A DNA stretch of 64,000 nucleotides from Flavonifractor sp. An100 (lineage in GTDB: Bacteria; Bacillota; Clostridia; Oscillospirales; Oscillospiraceae). The notes beneath the pieces were generated by a model, which searched no databases, was not told where the DNA came from, and saw only the letters and a list, made by a program, of their open reading frames with translations. Shown here piece after piece: positions 59,693-64,000 of the stretch. A program made the translations under genes and the position numbers. The DNA is taken from contig NZ_NFMA01000007.1 of assembly GCF_002161175.1 (NCBI RefSeq), forward strand, positions 1-64,000, written 5' to 3'. The first letter of the stretch is position 1; each line of letters begins with the position of its first letter.

Positions 59693-61090
59693 TCAGTTCA
59701 AAATGCCGTAGTCCACGGCCCAGCGGTAGTTGTTGTAGGCGGAGAACAGGCTGATTTTCGCGCTGTCCACCGTATCCTGGGCGGCGCTGACCTCGTCGGC
59801 GGCGTCCTTGAGCTTATTTTCCGACAGGCTCCCCTGCTCGTACTTCAGCTGCATGGAGGCGTAGGTATCCTGCTGACAGGCCAGTGCGGTTTGGGCGGCG
59901 GCAAGGACCTGCCAGTCGTCCTTGACCTGGTTATACAGAGTACGGAAGCTCATCTCAAAGCTCTGCACCGTGGCGTTGTATGTATACTCCGCCGCCTGGC
60001 GCTGGTGCTGGGCAGCCTTGTACTGGTAAGTATTCTCCATATAGCCCTTGGCTGACTCCTTGGCGCTCTCCTTGGTGTCCTCCAGGGTGCGCTGGGCGGC
60101 AAAGAGCTGGTAGCTGTTGGCCTTGGCCTGCTCCAGGTCGGCCTCCAGATCCATGGCCTCCAGGTCCTGTCCGGTCACCTGGGGCAGGGGCTGGAGCTGG
60201 ATGGTCCCGGAGAGCTGGGCGCCGAGCATCAGCTCCAGCTGATATTTGTAGTTGGCAATGTTCATCTCCAGGGTTTCCTTGCCGCTCACCGCGGTGGACT
60301 TCCCCGCCTTGGTCTGCTCCAGGGTAAGGGCGGAGATCTGCCCCAGGTCGTAGCGCAGCTCCATCTCCTCCACGGTGCGGTCCAGGGCGGCCAGGGTGCG
60401 GTCCAGGGAGGCGTCGTTGAGCTCCATCTCCGCCAGGGCCACATACATGGACTGGGCGGCCATCACCACCTGGTCCTGGGCGTTGCGCAGCTGGCGGATA
60501 ATGGCCTCGTTGTCCTCCTGAAGCTTGCCGTCCTTCAGATCCTCAAAGGTATCCCTCATGGAGTTATAGCTCTGTTGCAGGGACGTGCTGGAGGAGGTGG
60601 AAACCATATTGATAATCAGCATGTCTTCATCCGTAAAATCATATTGGGGAATCTGTGCCAGGAGGTCCCCCGTAGAACTGATCGCATCGATCTGCTTGGC
60701 AATTGTGTTGAGGGAGTCCACCATCTGCTCCCGCATCTTGTCGTAGTCGATGACCTCCAAAGCGGCGATGTTCTCCTCCAGGGCCAGCAAATTCAGGTTG
60801 TTCTCCCGCAGGCGGCTGTCCAAGTTGGCAAAGGACACCGTCCCCACCGGGTCGGGTACCAGCTCCTCAGGGGCCACATCCGTCTCCTCCGACTCGCTGC
60901 CCGTCTCTTTCGTCTGAGCGTCGGTCTCCAGCCCTTGCGCCTCCTGGTTCTCCACCTGGGTCCGTTCCTGTCCAGCCGTCGGTTCCGCCTGGACATCCTC
61001 ACCCAGATCGGCAGCCAGAGCAGTAGCTCCGCACAGAGCAGCCGCCAGCGCGGCGGTCAGGGCGAACACCTTCCAGTTCTGCTTCAACAT
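59693..61090 (-). CDS. TolC-family (OEP-like) exported protein
   Basis: The 465-residue protein has a signal peptide (about 1-27), an acidic Glu/Thr-rich linker (28-80), then two TolC-type helical repeats: SFANLDSRLRENNLNLLALEENI, YDLGQISALTLEQTKAGKS, YEQGSLSENKLKDAADEVSAAQDTVD. RxxxGxxS/L-type OEP marks (YDLGQIS and YEQGSLS) are clear. In diderms TolC spans the outer membrane. No outer-membrane genes are seen in this window, so this one may act in the cell wall or in a Gram-positive tripartite system. The ATG overlaps the TetR stop (ATGTTGA). Confidence 0.9.
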   Translation of the reverse strand: MLKQNWKVFALTAALAAALCGATALAADLGEDVQAEPTAGQERTQVENQEAQGLETDAQTKETGSESEETDVAPEELVPDPVGTVSFANLDSRLRENNLNLLALEENIAALEVIDYDKMREQMVDSLNTIAKQIDAISSTGDLLAQIPQYDFTDEDMLIINMVSTSSSTSLQQSYNSMRDTFEDLKDGKLQEDNEAIIRQLRNAQDQVVMAAQSMYVALAEMELNDASLDRTLAALDRTVEEMELRYDLGQISALTLEQTKAGKSTAVSGKETLEMNIANYKYQLELMLGAQLSGTIQLQPLPQVTGQDLEAMDLEADLEQAKANSYQLFAAQRTLEDTKESAKESAKGYMENTYQYKAAQHQRQAAEYTYNATVQSFEMSFRTLYNQVKDDWQVLAAAQTALACQQDTYASMQLKYEQGSLSENKLKDAADEVSAAQDTVDSAKISLFSAYNNYRWAVDYGILN

Positions 61091-61731
61091 TGGCTTCCTC
61101 CTTCTATGGCATGGCCGGGGCGCTGGTCCGGTTCCAGGCTCCCCAATTTCACAATTTCAACCCGTTTCCTCAATAGTTCCCGCTGCCGCTCCCACTGCTC
61201 CGGGTCCCGCAGGGTCTCCATAATGGCATAGGCCAAGGGAGCGATAATCATAAAAAAGACCTGATTCAAAAACTCCGGGTCCTGCTCTCGCAGACGGCGC
61301 GCCACACTCAGCTGCCGCATCTGTTCGGGCATCAGACCGGGCTCATTGGCCAGAAAGTGGTGAAAATCCATCCCCTGGTTCAGCCGCATTACCTGAATAC
61401 ACCGGCTCATCACAGGGTCTGTGATTCCCCTCCGGCCCACAAAGCGGTCAAAAGCCCGCAGGGACATGGAAAACAGATCTCCCTCCACGTCCTGAAGAAT
61501 TTCCTGCATGGCATGGGCAAAATACTCCCGCATACTCCCCATCAGATACCAGAACAGGTCCTCCTTGTCCTGAAAATATTGATAAAAACTCCCTCTGGGG
61601 ATATGGGCGTTATGAATGATCTGGTTAATGGACGCATCGGCAAAGCTGCTCCTGGAAAACTCCTCCCAGGCCGCTTCTACCAGACGCTGCCGCTTCTCTT
61701 CCGGCAGGCGGAAAAAGGTACTGCTGGGCAT
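61084..61731 (-). CDS. TetR-family regulator of the RND operon
   Basis: The 215-residue protein has an N-terminal TetR HTH (FFRLPEEKRQRLVEAAWEEFSRSSFADASINQIIHNAHIPRGSFYQYFQDKEDLFWYL) and a ligand-binding C-terminal domain. ATG 61731 follows GGGAGGGG at short spacing; the longer frame covers the operator. It is the first gene of the TetR-TolC-adaptor-RND operon and overlaps the next gene by seven bases. It probably represses its own operon and is released by a pump substrate. Confidence 0.94.
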   Translation of the reverse strand: MPSSTFFRLPEEKRQRLVEAAWEEFSRSSFADASINQIIHNAHIPRGSFYQYFQDKEDLFWYLMGSMREYFAHAMQEILQDVEGDLFSMSLRAFDRFVGRRGITDPVMSRCIQVMRLNQGMDFHHFLANEPGLMPEQMRQLSVARRLREQDPEFLNQVFFMIIAPLAYAIMETLRDPEQWERQRELLRKRVEIVKLGSLEPDQRPGHAIEGGSQC

Positions 61732-61744
61732 AGGACCCCTCCCA

Positions 61745-61782
61745 TTTGTGACAATCTGTCGCTTATGACAGTCTGTCACAAA
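61745..61782. promoter_or_regulatory. TetR operator at the RND promoter
   Basis: The inverted repeat TTTGTGACA (61745-61753) / TGTCACAAA (61774-61782) encloses a second pair CTGTC (61756-61760) / GACAG (61767-61771). The 38-base dyad starts at the -10 box and covers the expected transcription start, where a repressor would block polymerase. Confidence 0.82.
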
Positions 61783-61810
61783 TTATACGCATCCCCCTTC
61801 CCCCTGTCAA
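61782..61810 (-). promoter_or_regulatory. promoter of the TetR-TolC-RND operon
   Basis: Perfect TTGACA and TATAAT on the minus strand are 17 bases apart: a fully consensus promoter, just upstream of and overlapping the TetR operator by one base. Confidence 0.88.
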
Positions 61811-61865
61811 TGATAAATTTGGTTAAAGTTGCGTTAATATTCTTCCCCTTCCATCTTCATTGGCT

Positions 61866-61894
61866 TTGACAGAGAACGGATGTCCTTATATAAT
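61866..61894 (+). promoter_or_regulatory. promoter of the MalY-like gene
   Basis: Perfect TTGACA and TATAAT separated by 17 bases, back to back with the RND promoter. Confidence 0.88.
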
Positions 61895-61906
61895 TAAGGT
61901 ATTCCA

Positions 61907-61931
61907 GGGCGGACCGCTGTTCTGTCCGCCC
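61907..61931 (+). promoter_or_regulatory. 5'-end hairpin in the MalY-like leader
   Basis: GGGCGGAC and GTCCGCCC pair around a nine-base loop starting about seven bases into the transcript. No T tract follows, so it is more likely a stabilising or regulatory stem than a terminator. Confidence 0.45.
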
Positions 61932-61959
61932 ACCACCGTGACAAGATAAGGAGGCCTCT

Positions 61960-63165
61960 ATGCAGTACGATTTTACCACTGTGATTGATCGCTCCGGCAC
62001 CAGCAGCCGGGCGGTGGACGTAATTCCCATTCCGGGCGCCCAGGTAAAGGAGGGGTTTTCTCCCATCCCCATGTGGATTGCTGACATGAGCTTTGCCACC
62101 GTCCCCACCATTCCCCAGGCCATTGCCAAGCGGCTGGAGCACCCTCTGTTCGGGTACTTCAATCCCTCCTCTGAATATTATGACGCCATCATCCGCTGGC
62201 AGCAGAAGCGCAACGGGGTCCAGGGCCTGGAAAAGGAGCACATTGGCTATGAAAACAGCGTGTTGGGCGGCCTGATCAGCGCCCTTGGTGTGTTCTGTTC
62301 CCGGGGCGACAAGGTTTTGGTCCACTCCCCCACCTATATTGGCTTTACCAACAGCATGACCAACTGCGGCTATCAGCTCATCCACAGCCCCCTGGTGTTG
62401 GACGAAGCTGGGGTCTGGCGGATGGACTTTGCCGACATGGACCGGAAGCTGAAGGAGCATAAGATCCGCACCGCCATCTTCTGCTCCCCCCACAACCCCA
62501 GCGGCCGGGTTTGGGAGCCCTGGGAGATCGAAAAGGCCATGGAGGTCTACAAGGCTAACGACGTCATGGTCATCTCCGATGAGATCTGGTCGGACCTGCT
62601 CCTCAACGGCTACCACCACACTCCCACCCAGTCGGTGTCAGAGGATGCCCGGCAGCGGACTATTGCCCTGTATGCCCCCACCAAGACCTTTAACCTGGCG
62701 GGCCTGGTGGGCAGCTACCACATTGTCTATAATCCCCGTCTCCGGGACCGCCTGGAAAAGGAGGCCTCCCTCACCCACTATAATTCGGTGAACCTGCTGT
62801 CCATGCACGCCCTCATAGGGGCCTACTGCCCCGAGGGGGAGGAGTGGCTGACGCAGCTGCGCCAGGTGCTCACCACCAACGTGGACTATGCCTATGACTT
62901 CATCACCACCCACTTCCCCGGCGTGACCCTTTTCAAGCCCCAGGGCACCTACATGCTCTTCCTGGACTGCACCCAGTGGTGCGCCGACCACGGCCGCACC
63001 CTGGACGAGCTGCTCCGGGCGGGGGTCGAGGTGGGCGTCATCTGGCAGGACGGCCGCGCCTTCCACGGTCCCTGCCACATCCGTATGAATTTGGCCCTGC
63101 CCCTCTCCCAGCTCCAGGAAGCCCTGAACCGATTGGACCGCTACGTCTTCCATCCCCAGGGCTGA
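61960..63165 (+). CDS. MalY/PatB-family aminotransferase or C-S lyase
   Basis: A 401-residue PLP enzyme of the MalY/PatB group: MWIADMSFATVPTIPQAI, HPLFGYFNPSSEYYDAI, FCSPHNPSGRVW, ISDEIWSDLL, and the PLP Lys in YAPTKTFNLAGLVGSY. Most characterised members split cystathionine or cysteine conjugates (C-S lyase), a few act as aminotransferases. It starts with a typical DRSGTSSRAVD, near the usual RxGTxSxKWD. The ATG follows AAGGAGG. Divergent from the TetR operon; its own consensus promoter and terminator make it a single unit. Confidence 0.93.
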   Translation: MQYDFTTVIDRSGTSSRAVDVIPIPGAQVKEGFSPIPMWIADMSFATVPTIPQAIAKRLEHPLFGYFNPSSEYYDAIIRWQQKRNGVQGLEKEHIGYENSVLGGLISALGVFCSRGDKVLVHSPTYIGFTNSMTNCGYQLIHSPLVLDEAGVWRMDFADMDRKLKEHKIRTAIFCSPHNPSGRVWEPWEIEKAMEVYKANDVMVISDEIWSDLLLNGYHHTPTQSVSEDARQRTIALYAPTKTFNLAGLVGSYHIVYNPRLRDRLEKEASLTHYNSVNLLSMHALIGAYCPEGEEWLTQLRQVLTTNVDYAYDFITTHFPGVTLFKPQGTYMLFLDCTQWCADHGRTLDELLRAGVEVGVIWQDGRAFHGPCHIRMNLALPLSQLQEALNRLDRYVFHPQG

Positions 63166-63223
63166 TGGCGGAGTAAAATGGCGGCTTGCCGGCCATTTCT
63201 TGCATATTTTTCCTGTCTCCCAC

Positions 63224-63262
63224 GGGAGCGGCCCTGAATCAGGCCGCTCCCCCCTGTTTTTT
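63224..63262 (+). terminator. terminator after the MalY-like gene
   Basis: A perfect 10-bp stem GGGAGCGGCC/GGCCGCTCCC with an eight-base loop, then CCCTGTTTTTT. Confidence 0.85.
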
Positions 63263-63527
63263 ACGCAAGTTTTTTTCTTTCCTCGCCCATCCTTCCGTCA
63301 ATCTGCACAGCTTTTTCCCCGCTCCCCTGTTTTGGGCGGATTTCTTCTTTCAATTGTATCAAAGTTTATATTCTTTCCGCCTCCACATGCTTTATTGTAG
63401 GAAAAACGGCAGAAGTTTCCCGATTTTCCGGGAATTTTTGCCCGGTGCGGCCCGGCTTTTGTCCGGCGAACCGGACGCGGGCGGGAACGGATTTAGCCTT
63501 GCTCTCCCGCCTTGTGTATTTTTCCGA
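63263..63527 (+). other. T-rich intergenic stretch without recognised gene
   Basis: These 265 bases are pyrimidine-rich, with a small TCCGG/CCGGA hairpin near 63460-63475. No coding frame with a ribosome site, RNA gene or convincing regulatory element was found. Confidence 0.4.
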
Positions 63528-63556
63528 TTGACATTTGTGTGTCCCGCCCATATAAT
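63528..63556 (+). promoter_or_regulatory. promoter of the substrate-binding lipoprotein gene
   Basis: Perfect TTGACA and TATAAT separated by 17 bases, 92 bases upstream of the start codon. The strength of the promoter fits an abundant binding protein. Confidence 0.88.
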
Positions 63557-63648
63557 GGGCAGCAAATCGGAAATTTCCTTTGCGTCTTTCCGGTCCGCGG
63601 GCAGCTCCAGGCCCGCCTAGTTGAAATATACCAAGGAGGTAAATGAAG

Positions 63649-64000
63649 ATGAAAAAGTATCTTGCCATGCTTTTGGCCGGCGCTCTGTCTGTGAGCCTGC
63701 TGGCCGGCTGCGGCGGCGACTCCGGCTCTTCTGCCAGCAGCACTGGTTCCGCCGGTTCTGCCGGCAGCGCCAGCTCCACCGGTTCTGACAGCTCCGCTGC
63801 CGACGGCACCACCTTTAAGCTGGGCGGCACCGGTCCCCTGACCGGCGGCGCCTCCATCTACGGCCTGGCTGCCCAGCGGGGCGCTCAGATTGCCGTGGAC
63901 GAGATCGCGGAAGCGGGCGGCGACATCCAGTTCACCCTGCGCTATGAGGACGACGTCCACGACGCCGAGAAGGCCGTCAACGCCTACAACACCCTGAAGG
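63649..64000 (+). CDS. branched-chain amino-acid-type ABC substrate-binding lipoprotein (partial)
   Basis: The gene runs off the window edge; about 117 codons are visible. It begins MKKYLAMLLAGALSVSLLAGCGG, a lipoprotein signal with lipobox LAGC. A Ser/Gly/Ala linker follows, then FKLGGTGPLTGGASIYGLAAQRGAQIAVDEI and LRYEDDVHDAEKAVNAYN: the start of a LivJ-type periplasmic-binding fold. ATG 63649 is taken because AAGGAGGT lies eight bases upstream; ATG 63643 is too close. The permease and ATPase genes expected next are outside the window. Confidence 0.9.
   Translation, partial: MKKYLAMLLAGALSVSLLAGCGGDSGSSASSTGSAGSAGSASSTGSDSSAADGTTFKLGGTGPLTGGASIYGLAAQRGAQIAVDEIAEAGGDIQFTLRYEDDVHDAEKAVNAYNTLK

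Overview
The window reads as chromosomal DNA of a GC-rich member of the Clostridia, most likely of the Oscillospiraceae (Flavonifractor/Pseudoflavonifractor/Intestinimonas type). This is inferred from the gene set, not from any marker comparison. The supporting genes are a phosphate butyryltransferase/butyrate kinase pair, lysine and TPP riboswitches of Firmicute style, a 2-hydroxyacyl-CoA dehydratase homologue, strong AAGGAGG-type ribosome sites, many TTGACA-17-TATAAT promoters, and high GC at third codon positions. That last bias also produces very long antisense ORFs. No rRNA, tRNA, CRISPR array or insertion sequence was seen.

Layout. 0-2.35 kb: lysophospholipase-like hydrolase, ferritin-like protein, PaaI thioesterase. 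2.35-5.6 kb: a lysine riboswitch with terminator in front of an NhaC-family transporter that carries an exported four-CxxC domain, then a short pyruvate-kinase-like protein. 5.7-11.7 kb: polA, a small membrane protein, a HemN-like radical SAM protein, rimI, tsaD. 11.8-13.4 kb: a cluster of DnaA-box-like sequences, then infC-rpmI-rplT with a leader terminator and an apparent AUC start for infC. 13.4-15.5 kb (minus): TPP riboswitch, an unexplained structured leader, thiW and a 2-hydroxyacyl-CoA dehydratase D-like gene. 15.5-20.2 kb: ftsH, a lipoprotein, asnS. 20.2-20.8 kb: a small AT-richer divergent regulator module. 20.8-28 kb: an exported repeat protein, a D-2-hydroxyacid dehydrogenase, recG, a C_GCxxG_C_C protein, mutY, a PflX-like radical SAM protein. 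27.7-32 kb (minus): walJ-like/rlmH, murA, hemW.

32-34 kb: an HTH regulator with two paralogous membrane proteins, translationally linked to an RluA-type pseudouridine synthase. 34-42 kb: central metabolism, with phosphoglucomutase, ptb-buk, an isolated N-terminal PTS enzyme I module, an aminotransferase and full-length pyruvate kinase. 42-46.4 kb: one 1426-residue EAL/GGDEF multi-sensor protein. 46.6-48.3 kb: an isolated phage-type lysis cassette (holin plus amidase). 48.4-55.3 kb: a two-component system divergent from an MMPL transporter and a secreted coiled-coil protein. 55.4-61.8 kb (minus): a TetR-controlled operon for a TolC-like protein, a lipoprotein adaptor and an RND pump. 61.9-64 kb: a MalY/PatB-type lyase and the start of a branched-chain amino-acid-type substrate-binding lipoprotein cut by the window edge.

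How it fits together. Much of the window is housekeeping (replication and repair, translation, cell wall, tRNA modification). Two operons are controlled by metabolite-sensing RNA. Energy metabolism ends in pyruvate kinase and butyrate formation. Three export modules (MMPL with coiled-coil partner, TolC-like/RND, and the lysis cassette) are the least explained parts and the best candidates for new biology. Start codons were chosen from ribosome binding sites, and several differ from the longest open frame (TTG, GTG and one ATC).
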